In this document: piece by piece, positions 9,846 through 18,731 of the stretch | Numbering within the stretch: position 1 is the first letter of the stretch | Layout of the letters: the number at the start of each line of letters is the position of its first letter | From: an uncultured Phocaeicola sp. | GTDB taxonomy: Bacteria > Bacteroidota > Bacteroidia > Bacteroidales > Bacteroidaceae | Reading direction: 5' to 3' | NCBI GenBank assembly: GCA_944319745.1 | Contig: CALUET010000017.1 | Location: forward strand, 1-61,405 | DNA: 61,405 nt | The notes under the pieces: model-generated | The model's input: only the letters and a program-made list of their open reading frames with translations | Told to the model about the DNA's origin: nothing | The model's database searches: none | Position numbers and translations under genes: made by a program

Positions 9846-10911
9846 AATTCTAATCACCTTTGTAGTTCCAGTTTATAGAGTTCCAGATGATGTGTTGAAG
9901 CAATGTGTAGATAGTATCCTATCTCAGCATAATGACAATTATGAGGTTATTCTGATTGATGATGAATCACCTGATAATGCTGGTAAAGTGTGTGATGAAC
10001 TGGCTATAAACAATACCAAGATTTGTGTAGTACATCAAAAGAATCAAGGAGTATCTGTAGCTCGTAATACTGGAATCAAATTAGCTCGTGGAAGGTGGAT
10101 AGCTTTTGTTGATGCTGATGACTGGATAGAGAATTCTTTTATAGACGAGTTTATGAACATATCTCAGAAATATGATGACGCTGACATCATTATTTCGTCT
10201 TGTTATGTTAATTATTCTCACGTACAAGTCTTGAATCCATTTTTTAAAGATGACAAGATTGTTGCCGTTGGTTCAGAGAAAGACAGGATTGTATTAGGCT
10301 TTCTGTGTCCCAATATCAATTCAGACAATGTTGGCACTGCTGACGTGGGTTCTCCTTGGGCAAAACTCTATAGAAGAGAGTTCTTAGTGGAAAATAACTT
10401 AAGTTTTAACCCTGAACTTAAAAGGATGCAAGATAATGTGTTCAACCTGTTTGCTGTTGAAGCAGCAAAAAAAGTGGTGTATGAGAATCGGCCTTTATAT
10501 CATTATCGAAAAAGTACGTCTTCCGGCTTTTCGAGATATATGCCACATATAGTTGACTATTATGAGAAGGTATTCATGATAACAACCGATTTTATCAGCA
10601 AATACCACAAACCGAATGTGTTCATTGGGGCATTGAATATCAAGATTGTAAAAAGCATTTATGTTTATTGTAAGATGGACTTTTTCCATAAGGACAACCA
10701 TATTCCTCTTAAAGAACGTTTGGAAAACCTGCGTAAATGCATAGAGAAAGACATTTATATAGATGCACTCAAAGCAGTTAACTTCAGATGGCTAAACTTC
10801 AATGAAAAGATTTGGTATTTTATGCTCAAACACAAATTATATATAGGTGTATTCTGCGTGTATAAACTGAAAGACTTTTTATACAATGTAACAGGGAAAG
10901 GTATAAAATAA
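9832..10911 (+). CDS. Glycosyltransferase family 2
   Basis: 359-residue GT-A enzyme. The nucleotide-binding start ITFVVPVYRVPDDVLKQC, the acidic LIDDESPDNAG, the NQGVSVARNTGI segment and the metal-binding FVDADDWIE are all present in the first 110 residues; the remainder is a helical C-terminal domain. It transfers a sugar to the growing repeat unit on the cytoplasmic side. It overlaps the polymerase gene by 14 bases. It is followed by 326 bp without an intact gene, so the operon is interrupted by a remnant region here. Confidence 0.88.
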   Translation: MGRNEILITFVVPVYRVPDDVLKQCVDSILSQHNDNYEVILIDDESPDNAGKVCDELAINNTKICVVHQKNQGVSVARNTGIKLARGRWIAFVDADDWIENSFIDEFMNISQKYDDADIIISSCYVNYSHVQVLNPFFKDDKIVAVGSEKDRIVLGFLCPNINSDNVGTADVGSPWAKLYRREFLVENNLSFNPELKRMQDNVFNLFAVEAAKKVVYENRPLYHYRKSTSSGFSRYMPHIVDYYEKVFMITTDFISKYHKPNVFIGALNIKIVKSIYVYCKMDFFHKDNHIPLKERLENLRKCIEKDIYIDALKAVNFRWLNFNEKIWYFMLKHKLYIGVFCVYKLKDFLYNVTGKGIK

Positions 10912-11237
10912 TTCAATTATGATAAATTTAATCCATACATTTATTGAAACATACAAACAGCTGAAGACTTCTTCAAGAGATTTTTTGAGACGGTCGTGTA
11001 AGGAAGGCGGGACAACGAAAGTATGACCGAAGTATTTCTGTGTTAACACTTACAAAAACATCACTTCTAATCAACTTCCTATCTACCTATAACTCTCAAT
11101 AAATATTGGGGCAAGGAGTGCGTGCATAGGGGTTGGATGCTTACTATGATTTAGTAAACAATATTTGTTGAAAATTAAGAGCCTGCTTAAATTTTGAATA
11201 AAATTTAAACAGGCTCTAAATAATCCATTAAAACATA
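10912..11237. other. Intergenic remnant region inside the capsule locus
   Basis: No intact gene. A short reading frame from 10919 (about 35 codons, starting MINLIHTFIETYKQ) looks like the start of a lost coding sequence but I cannot assign it. The rest is AT-rich with an 18-base inverted repeat at its end. It separates two glycosyltransferase genes that otherwise would be adjacent. Confidence 0.5.
11178..11217. repeat. 18-base inverted repeat, AGAGCCTG...CAGGCTCT
   Basis: Left arm 11178-11195 and right arm 11200-11217 pair over 18 bases with one mismatch around a GAAT loop. There is no following T-run on either strand that would make it a standard terminator. It lies 20 bases before the next glycosyltransferase start. 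It could be a bidirectional terminator, a leftover pair of insertion-sequence ends, or a REP-like element. Confidence 0.6.
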
Positions 11238-12227
11238 ATGAAAAACATCAATAAAATTTCAATAATTGTACCCGTATACAATGCAAAATCATACTTATCT
11301 CGGTGTATAGATAGCATATTAAATCAAACATATCAAGATTTTGAATTAATTTTAGTAGATGATGGTTCAACTGACTGTTCTGGAGAAATATGTGATAAAT
11401 ATGCATCAAATGATATTAGAATAAGAGTATTCCACAAACCTAATGGCGGTGTTTCGTCAGCAAGAAATTTGGGCCTATCTAAAATTAATGGGAATTATGT
11501 GATATTTGTTGATTCCGATGATTTCTTAATGCCCAATCATCTTGAAATTCTTGCACAATATGCTGAGATATATGATTGGGTGATGACTAGTAGAAAAATA
11601 ATTGATGAAGATAATAAAATTAGAAACGAATATAATTTATCACAAAAAATAGAAGCACATGGAAAATTACAAGTAGATAAAGTATGCTCTAATCTAATAT
11701 TTTACATTCTTGTCACAAATAAATTATATAAAGCATCTATTATTAAAAAACATAATATACAATTCATTAATAATTCACATGTACATGAAGATAGAATATT
11801 CAACTTAAACTATACACGCTATGTGAATTCATTAATTATGCTTCCAGAATCTACTTATTGTGGAGTAATTAATCCACACTCTCTCACTCATATGCATTAT
11901 GTAAATCTTATAATGTTTATTATCTCCGCAGAAGCAATGGATGCATTATTAAAAAATAAAGAATTGGGCCAAAATATGTCCAACCATGCTGCTTATTACA
12001 TGTTCAATTTCTATTTACGAGCTTTTTTAGGTTGTCTATATTATCCGTTTTCAATCTTGGGTATACAAAAAAGGATTTTACTAATAGAAAATATTATAAA
12101 GAGTTCAAGGAATACGGTTCTTTTCAGTCAATATAAGACAATGATTCCAAAATGGATTGTAAAAAGAATAAAGTATTATTATAAAAAAATCTTCTCAAGA
12201 ATTATATTAAAATGCAAATCAAAATAA
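11238..12227 (+). CDS. Glycosyltransferase family 2
   Basis: 329 residues, GT-A fold. Conserved elements in order: ISIIVPVYNAKSYLSRCIDS, QDFELILVDDGSTDCSG, KPNGGVSSARNLGL and FVDSDDF, all in the first 95 residues. The C-terminal half is divergent and ends in a basic amphipathic stretch that may touch the membrane. The gene is strongly AT-rich, even more than its neighbours. Its last 16 bases overlap the next, chimeric reading frame. Confidence 0.88.
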   Translation: MKNINKISIIVPVYNAKSYLSRCIDSILNQTYQDFELILVDDGSTDCSGEICDKYASNDIRIRVFHKPNGGVSSARNLGLSKINGNYVIFVDSDDFLMPNHLEILAQYAEIYDWVMTSRKIIDEDNKIRNEYNLSQKIEAHGKLQVDKVCSNLIFYILVTNKLYKASIIKKHNIQFINNSHVHEDRIFNLNYTRYVNSLIMLPESTYCGVINPHSLTHMHYVNLIMFIISAEAMDALLKNKELGQNMSNHAAYYMFNFYLRAFLGCLYYPFSILGIQKRILLIENIIKSSRNTVLFSQYKTMIPKWIVKRIKYYYKKIFSRIILKCKSK

Positions 12228-12718
12228 TGATGAAAGCGCGTAAGCAATGTGAAATGTCCTGTGATTTGATGCATACTGATAATCCGTATTTGTTTGTTAT
12301 TGCAGTGCTTATAGTCTATGAATCCTCATTACTGACGGGGTCTGTAGCTTTAAATCTTAATAGGTACAAAGATGTATTACAACTTATTGCGGATAGCATA
12401 GCCGCGCTTTATGCCATTTGTTTTATTTCAAAGAAACTGGAAAAGTTTCGTATCGGTAAAGTGTTGGAATTATGTGGTGGAGAGTCTTTTTACATTATGG
12501 GGCTGCATATTGTCAGTTTTAAGCTTTGCACCATGTTGTTAATGTTTTTGGGTATTGTTGACGGCGGATTGGAATATCTGATGACTCCCAAACTGGGGAA
12601 TAATGTAACCTTGCTGATAGTCTATACGCTGTGCGGACTATTCTTTCCTGTTGCCTTCATGTCTGGATTCAGAAGATTGAAATCTTTTATCTTGCAAAAC
12701 ATTCATCATGCAGATTAA
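12212..12718 (+). pseudogene. Chimeric remnant: DUF4422 start fused to C-terminal half of an acyltransferase
   Basis: 168-codon frame. Residues 1-16 (MQIKIMMKARKQCEMS) match the start of the intact DUF4422 gene 600 bp downstream (MDIKILVAAHKPCEMP) at 9 of 16 positions, including CEM. From about residue 25 on it resembles the last five or so membrane helices of an acyltransferase-3 protein (FRIGKVLELCGGESFYIMGL), but the catalytic N-terminal half of that family is absent. The frame is probably the scar of a deletion that joined two genes. A small membrane protein with its own function is possible but less likely. Confidence 0.55.
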
Positions 12719-12820
12719 AGCATTTACATACTGATGAAGATTCCTTTTATGGAGAAGCATGTATTGTAACATATCGATATCAGAAATTACTGATTTCTAA
12801 ACTATATTTCCAAACTCTTT

Positions 12821-13597
12821 ATGGACATCAAGATTTTAGTGGCAGCACACAAGCCGTGTGAGATGCCTAAGGACGACGTGTACCTGCCCGTACAGGTGGG
12901 GAAGGCGTTGCATCCAGATTTGAATTTAGGTTACCAGCCCGATAATGAGGGGGAAAACATCTCGGAGAAGAACCCTTATTACAGTGAACTGACTGCTGTT
13001 TATTGGGCTTGGAAGAATCTGGGAACTGATTATATGGGGTTGGTGCATTATCGTAGATACCTAGGAATGAGACATGGAAAGGATAAGTGGAAATGCCTGT
13101 TAACCAGTGATGAAGTTCAATCTTTATGCAGAAATCATGATATTATACTACCTCAAAAGCGTAGATATTATATAGAATCACTTTGGTCGCATTACGAACA
13201 TACACATGATATTTCTCACTTGGAAAAGACAAAGACAGTGATTGCGAAGTACTATCCGGAATACCTACCGGTTTTCAACAAAGTGATGAAAAGAACTTGG
13301 GGACACATGTTCAACATGTTTATCATGAAAAAGAACTATGCGGATGAATATTGTGCATGGCTGTTTAATATACTTTTTAAAGTAGAAAGACAAATAGATT
13401 TCTCTACCTTGTCAGCCTTTGATGCCCGTCTGTTCGGCAGAATCAGTGAGTTACTGCTTGATGTTTGGATAGAGACTAAAGGGTATTCATATAAAGAGGT
13501 GAAAATGATACAGATGGGAAATGAGAATTGGCCTCAAAAGATAAAATACTTCTTGGCGGCTAAGTTCTTGGGCAAGAAATATACACAGAGCAGATGA
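12821..13597 (+). CDS. DUF4422 family capsule glycosyltransferase-like protein
   Basis: 258 residues of the DUF4422 family, found in capsular and exopolysaccharide loci and regarded as a glycosyltransferase family. Visible family motifs are KILVAAHKPCEMPKDDVYLP at the start, ENISEKNPYYSELTAVYWAW near residue 45, GLVHYRRYLG near 70, HMFNMFIMKK near 165 and FDARLFGRISELLLDVW near 205. The first 200 bases are markedly GC-richer than the rest, so the gene may be a recombinant between a resident 5' end and an imported 3' end. Product sugar unknown. Confidence 0.8.
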   Translation: MDIKILVAAHKPCEMPKDDVYLPVQVGKALHPDLNLGYQPDNEGENISEKNPYYSELTAVYWAWKNLGTDYMGLVHYRRYLGMRHGKDKWKCLLTSDEVQSLCRNHDIILPQKRRYYIESLWSHYEHTHDISHLEKTKTVIAKYYPEYLPVFNKVMKRTWGHMFNMFIMKKNYADEYCAWLFNILFKVERQIDFSTLSAFDARLFGRISELLLDVWIETKGYSYKEVKMIQMGNENWPQKIKYFLAAKFLGKKYTQSR

Positions 13598-13711
13598 CAA
13601 AAATAAATTACAAATATCAGTGATTTTGTCTATATAAGAAGTAAATATGCAACGAACTGATATGTACCTTAGCAAAAAAATATAGTTTAACAGAAAAACA
13701 AGATATTTATT

Positions 13712-14397
13712 ATGAAAAATCAAATGCCAGAAATTGTTCACGGGGTATTCTCTGCAGAAGATTTACAAGAGTTATATAAACGTGATAAGAAAAATCTAAG
13801 GAATGGAATGTGGAGAGAATCGCTTAGCCTAATATCATAGTGGAAAGTATCTTAGTAGCAGCTCCTGAATTATATCAAGGATATAAAGAAAGTGAGTTTT
13901 TCAGAAAACTTTGTGCGGTCATTTTGAAGATAAAAGATATAATAAAAATGAGAATGAACGGCATCGATTTTTGAAAGAGATAGAAGAAAAGGCGGAAGAT
14001 TTTTCAGGTAATGTATTGATGAATATGATAGGACAGACTTGACAATATCAACAAAGGCACTGTTTTGGCAAACTTGATACACGCTCGCACAGATGGTCAA
14101 ATTTCTATCGATGATTTCTTTCGATTAGTTTCTATTCTGGAACGAATACCTTATACAGACTTGGATAAACTCACAGCGTTTAACGAACCATATTATAATC
14201 ACTCAGGTGTTACTGAATTGCTGAATGCCACAGGTGCGATAGATGTTTGTGTCATAGATAGTAACCCTGATTCCACTAACCAATATGAGCTAACATCTTT
14301 GGGAAGGATGTTGGTGCAATATGGATTGAAAATAGATGTAACAAACATGCCTCATAACGGAACTACTGTGCAAATACCATGGAATGAAGTGGAATAA
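13712..14397 (+). pseudogene. Frameshifted gene of unknown function
   Basis: One ancestral gene can be followed through four frame segments: MKNQMPEIVHGVFSAEDLQE from 13712, then VAAPELYQGYKESEFFRKLC from about 13840, then NENERHRFLKEIEEKAEDF from about 13932, then ANLIHARTDGQISIDDFFRL up to the stop at 14397. The junctions need single-base insertions or deletions and there is an early TAG at 13838. The product would have been a soluble, helical protein of about 225 residues that I do not recognise. It sits between the DUF4422 gene and glf. It is probably inactive unless the shifts are sequencing errors. Confidence 0.65.
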
Positions 14398-14432
14398 TGC
14401 ATATAAAATGTAAAAATATAATTATAATAATT

Positions 14433-15557
14433 ATGCAACATTACGATTATCTGATAGTAGGGGCAGGACTGTTCGGTTCTGTCTTTGCCTATAAAGCCAT
14501 GCAACTTGGCAAGAGATGCTTTGTAATTGACCGTCGTCCGCATTTAGGTGGGAATCTTTATTGTGAAGATATGGAAGGTATCCATGTGCATAAATATGGG
14601 GCGCACATATTCCATACTTCGAATAAGGAAGTGTGGGAGTTTGTCAACTCGATTGTGGAGTTTAACCGCTACACTAACTCGCCCGTGGTGAACTACCAAG
14701 GCAAGCTCTACAACCTGCCTTTCAACATGAATACGTTCTATCAGATGTGGGGCGTGACCATCCCTGCCGAAGCCAAGGCTAAGATAGAGGAGCAGCGGGT
14801 AGAAGCGGTGGCACGAATGAAAAAACAGGGTATCAGCGAACCGCGCAACTTGGAGGAGCAGGCACAATTGCTGATAGGAAAGGACATCTATGAGAAGCTG
14901 ATTAAAGGCTACACCGAGAAGCAATGGGGACGAAAGTGTACAGAACTTCCTGCTTTCATTATCAAACGCTTGCCTGTACGCATGGTGTTCGACAACAATT
15001 ATTTCAACGACAAGTATCAGGGGATTCCCATTGGCGGATACAATGTATTGATCGGACGCCTGCTGGAAGGTGCGGACACAAGGTTGGGCTGTGATTTCTT
15101 TGCTCACCGTGAGGAACTGGAGGCTTTGGCGGACAAGGTGGTGTTTACCGGTGCCATTGACGAGTATTACGGTTACCGCTTCGGCAAGCTGGAGTATCGC
15201 ACGGTACGGTTTGAAACAGAGACGCTGGATATGCCGAACTACCAGGGAAATGCGGTGGTGAACTATACCGAACGAGAAGTGCCTTACACCCGTGTCATCG
15301 AGCACAAGCATTTCGAAATGTTCGGGGCGGAAGTGGATAACTGTCCGAAGACGGTCATCTCTAAAGAGTTCAGTTCAGAGTGGACAGAAGGCGGCGAGCC
15401 GTATTACCCCGTAAACGATGAAAAAAACAATGCGCTTTACTTGAAGTATAAGGAGCTGGCAGACCGTGAAGAGCGTGTCATCTTCGGCGGCAGGCTGGCA
15501 GAGTATAAATATTATGATATGCACCACATTGTGGAAAAAGCATTGGGCTTGTTTTAA
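14433..15557 (+). CDS. glf: UDP-galactopyranose mutase
   Basis: FAD-dependent enzyme that converts UDP-galactopyranose to UDP-galactofuranose, the donor of galactofuranose in surface glycans. 374 residues from ATG at 14433; the open frame begins 12 codons earlier but that extension is AT-rich and lacks homology, and the dinucleotide fold DYLIVGAGLFGSVFAYKAM should sit at the N-terminus. Further motifs are RPHLGGNLY, KYGAHIFHTSNKEVWEF, GYTEKQWGRKCTELP and IPIGGYNVLI. It implies that the capsule contains galactofuranose. The gene is GC-richer than the flanking genes, particularly after its first 200 bases. Confidence 0.95.
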   Translation: MQHYDYLIVGAGLFGSVFAYKAMQLGKRCFVIDRRPHLGGNLYCEDMEGIHVHKYGAHIFHTSNKEVWEFVNSIVEFNRYTNSPVVNYQGKLYNLPFNMNTFYQMWGVTIPAEAKAKIEEQRVEAVARMKKQGISEPRNLEEQAQLLIGKDIYEKLIKGYTEKQWGRKCTELPAFIIKRLPVRMVFDNNYFNDKYQGIPIGGYNVLIGRLLEGADTRLGCDFFAHREELEALADKVVFTGAIDEYYGYRFGKLEYRTVRFETETLDMPNYQGNAVVNYTEREVPYTRVIEHKHFEMFGAEVDNCPKTVISKEFSSEWTEGGEPYYPVNDEKNNALYLKYKELADREERVIFGGRLAEYKYYDMHHIVEKALGLF

Positions 15558-15914
15558 CAGACAAGGACGCTATTCTGTAATGTCAATAATACATTAAAAC
15601 CAATCCATAAAATGATGACTCTTCATGAAATTTTTACCCATTTATATATTGTTATTTGACAATCAATAGCATTGAATGGTCTGAACATAATGGGTGAATA
15701 TTATAACGGTGTTATGAACGTGGGTGGCAACCATGTCGTTTGGAAAGGACAGATTAATATGACTGCCTCGTTATATAACGGGCAATATTGTCGGTTGGGG
15801 TTATTTTAAAGTATGTATGAAATAATGTCAATCTTACGAGTTCTTAACTCGCTAAACGGGTGGCAGAATCCGAAAAGTTATAGAGTAGGAATAATTCTAA
15901 AAACAAATTTGATT
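15558..15914. other. Decayed intergenic DNA with a gene tail
   Basis: No intact gene. A coding-like fragment is visible from about 15691 (MGEYYNGVMNVGGNHVVWKG) that needs a frameshift to continue into IVGWGYFKVCMK and a stop near 15829. It reads like the end of a small beta-rich protein but cannot be assigned. Confidence 0.4.
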
Positions 15915-16510
15915 ATGAATCTCTTTTTAGAAAAAATTCAGGAAAAGACAGAAAGTGTAATTAAGGAATTGAATTGGGATGAGAATGAGATTAACCAATT
16001 TGTAAATTCAAACATACAAAGTATTTGATAACTATACAAGGAACGGTGCAATAAATGGTGAAGCGGATAATTCATTGGTTGTACATCCTGCAACTTATTC
16101 GGGAGGTTTTATCCTCTTCGGCGGATGGACCAAGATATTTGACGGGAAAATTCCTTTCGGTACGCATGGACATGAACTCTATCTTGCATTTGGCGGACTT
16201 GGAGTCGGTGGCTGGAATGAAGACTGTGACATAGAGCTTATTACGGAAGGTACTTTTGTGCATGACGGAAAAATATAATAAACCAGCCCATTTCTATGAT
16301 AAAGGAAATGACTGGGAATCATATAACAGCGGCTTTGACTGGTTCCATGACCATGTAAAGTCTTTTATGTTCATGTATTTGCCAGTTTTTGCCCAACCAA
16401 TTCCTGTCTTTGCATATTTTGATAGTGACAGTAATCGCATAGGGGGTTCTGTACCTAATTGCAGCTTGTCTATCGGGATAGGCGGAGGAACAGTCAAAGT
16501 TGAGTCATAA
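15915..16510 (+). pseudogene. Frameshifted small protein, possibly VapA-like
   Basis: Three frame segments form one protein of about 195 residues: MNLFLEKIQEKTESVIKELN from 15915, then a shift near 16020 into VFDNYTRNGAINGEADNSL, then a second shift in the A-run at about 16270 into KYNKPAHFYDKGNDWESY and the stop at 16510. The glycine-rich end, with VFAYFDSDSNRIGGS followed by IGIGGGTVKV, recalls the C-terminal strands of the Rhodococcus VapA barrel family, which is a weak, by-eye resemblance. The family has been linked to virulence in Rhodococcus; a role here is unknown and the gene appears broken. Confidence 0.4.
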
Positions 16511-16642
16511 ATACGTGATTGCTAATTTCTAAAAAATACAAATAAATCCAACAGCCATTTTAATGGCAATATATGTTATTCAGACTTGATTTTTTAATCA
16601 GACAGTATTCTCAAAAAACAAAAAAGACTCAACAGATTTGAT

Positions 16643-17601
16643 ATGCAACCGATTAAATTCTGGCCTATACTCAAGGAGACAATATGGGGAGGCTGCAAGA
16701 TTCCGCGCATTAAGCATATAAGCGGATTAGAAAATAAACTCATTGGTGAAAGCAGGGAAATCTCAGGACTCGAAGGCTGCGAAAGTGTTGTTGACGGTGG
16801 TGCTTATGACGGAAAGTCTTTGTCGCAGCTTATCGATGCGCTGAAAGGAAAACTTGTCGATGAGGAGAATTACAGATGTTTCGGTAACAGGTTCCCGCTG
16901 CTTATAAAATTCATCGACGCATGACAGGATCTGTCAATACAGGTACACCCTGACGATGAGACAGCCTTGAGACACGGCATGGCAAACGGCAAAAACGAGA
17001 TGTGGTATCTGCTCGACTCCGAACCTTACGCCTCTTTGCGATGCGGAATGAAAGAAGAACTTTCTGCTGATGATATAATAAGGAAGGTCGATGACGGCAC
17101 AATCTGTGATTCAATAGCTCAATACAATGTCAAGGCCGGTGACTGTTTCTATATTCCTGCCGGGCGTGTGCATAGCATCGGTGCCGGATGCCTGATTGCC
17201 GAGATACAGCAGACATCCGACACCACTTACCGCACTATAACTGCAGGGACAGCAACGGCAACCTGCGGCAGCTTCATGTCAGACAGGCGGCTGAGTGCAT
17301 CGATTACACTGTCCGTGAGGATTACAGGCAGACATACAAGCATGAGAAAAATATGCGTGTACTGTTGGTGGAGTGTAAATATTTCAAGACCTCACTTTAC
17401 GACATCGACCGTTCTCTGCAGCTTGCCTATTCAGGAATTAACAGTTTCGTCATACTTATATGTGTGAAAGGAAGCGGAACAATTACCGATGAAGATGGAG
17501 TTTCTGTTCCGATTCGAGAATGTGAGACGGTTCTTATTCCTGCAACGACAACGAGATTAGAAGTAAAAAGGAACCTTCAATTTCTTGAAACATATATCTA
17601 A
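16643..17601 (+). pseudogene. manA: Mannose-6-phosphate isomerase, class I, broken
   Basis: Type I phosphomannose isomerase (cupin, zinc enzyme) that would interconvert mannose-6-P and fructose-6-P for GDP-mannose supply. MQPIKFWPILKETIWGG and LSIQVHPDDETALRHGMANGK (zinc ligands Gln and His), then YIPAGRVHSIGAGCLIAEIQ are clear. Two lesions are visible. An in-frame TGA at 16922-16924 replaces the usual basic residue in the FIDA-x-QDL segment, and a small deletion near 17240 shifts the frame so that the end continues in another frame from RDSNGNLRQLHV to FLETYI. The gene is therefore very probably inactive. It lies at the end of the capsule locus. Confidence 0.82.
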
Positions 17602-18118
17602 TTGTTTATCTGCAAAATTGATGATTAAAAAGGTGAAAATACTAATCATCAAATATGTTTTTATCTTGCTGCTACGAAGCATTTCATCATCCGTCAATGG
17701 GGAATTTGGGTATACATGCCTCTGTCATTTAGTTTGACGGATTGAACTTCGATAATGAACATGGCGTTACAGTCGGCATGAATTATCGTTTTAATTATCC
17801 TTAAAAACGGATTTTGAAATAAATATTCGAATGATCTGAACCTTATGTGAGAATATTATGATGAAATGTACAACGGGAAATGAATTTTGTGATTAATATC
17901 ACACGGCTATAAACATTCTCCCTCATTTTATAATAGCAGAAGAATGTGAATTATTTTAATGGCTTATGAGCATATTTTCATAATATGAACACCGATAAGT
18001 TCATGATCCGATGTAAATGCAATCTAAAGAAATTCTCGCGAAATTGCGTTTTAATTAGGACCTTCCAGTCAAAGCTGTTAGTGTCCTTTTTATTATACGT
18101 TAATCATCAAATAATCAC
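17602..18118. other. Non-coding stretch with an outer-membrane protein tail
   Basis: No intact gene. Between about 17733 and 17804 a frame reads FDGLNFDNEHGVTVGMNYRF before a stop, which looks like the last strands of an outer-membrane beta-barrel, without any upstream part. The remaining sequence to 18118 is AT-rich and shows nothing that I can identify. Confidence 0.35.
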
Positions 18119-18352
18119 CTATTGCCACAAGGGTTCATCCTTCCAATCTTTACAAAATCCCATAGCCGTAATGTCTATTGACGGGAACTTGGATAATAAG
18201 TCTGCTATTTTTGCATCAAAGTTGTTGTTGGGAGATACTGCAGAAAGGAAATACCTAATAATGTACAGGCGATAGAACACCTTTTTCTTATCCAACTTTG
18301 ACGTATCAATCCAGACTTTAGAAGCCTTACGTGCCTCTGCCGGGTTGAACAT
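18119..18352 (-). pseudogene. C-terminal fragment of an Abi_2-type abortive infection protein
   Basis: A 77-codon frame whose residues RLYIIRYFLSAVSPNNNF and FPSIDITAMGFCKDWKDEPLW resemble the C-terminal end of the Abi_2 (AbiD/AbiF-like) family, which generally closes with a MGF-x-x-W-x-x-x-PLW motif. The 200 or so residues expected before this part are missing, and the sequence just upstream is unrelated, so this is a truncated remnant. Its presence suggests that the neighbourhood has hosted phage-defence genes. Confidence 0.5.
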
Positions 18353-18731
18353 GAAATTATAATAAAAAAACGACCCGCCGATTTGAGCATCGTTGAGAGG
18401 CTTGGCAGGTTCTAATGATACAAAAAGATACCGCTTTTAATTCAAAGCGCAAAATATTTCATCTAAATTCTCAGTGCCTTTTCCAAAATTCCTTTTCTAA
18501 GAGAGATCTTTCCTTATCGAGCTGCATTAAAATGGCACGTCAAGACAAACGGTTTTGTGAGCATATAAGCGTAATTCCCCTATAAATAAAAGTTAAATAC
18601 ATTAAATCTCATCCTTCCGGAATGCAGGTAAAACCCATAAATCCACTTTTCTACCTTTTTAATAGCAGATTATTGATAATCAACAAGTCATAGATACTCT
18701 TCATCTCTTTTTGATTGCATATTATTTGTAA
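18353..18731. other. Intergenic DNA, possible minus-strand terminator
   Basis: No gene seen. Near its left end the minus strand can form a stem from ACCTGCC (about 18411-18405) and GGCGGGT (about 18379-18373), followed by CGTTTTTTT. It could terminate transcription coming from the nuclease gene at 18732-19193. The remainder shows nothing recognisable. Confidence 0.35.

Noticed and set aside
16922-16924. TGA in manA as a selenocysteine codon
   Set aside because: The position normally holds a basic residue, a second lesion follows, and no selenocysteine insertion hairpin is obvious.
15674-17866. Similar 35-base stretches at 15674 and 17829 (GAATGGTCTGAAC and GAATGATCTGAAC)
   Set aside because: The match is short and degraded with no target duplication or element ends; both may be parts of decayed genes.
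17985-18275. 96-codon plus frame
   Set aside because: It overlaps the Abi-like remnant on the minus strand, which has recognisable motifs; this one has none.
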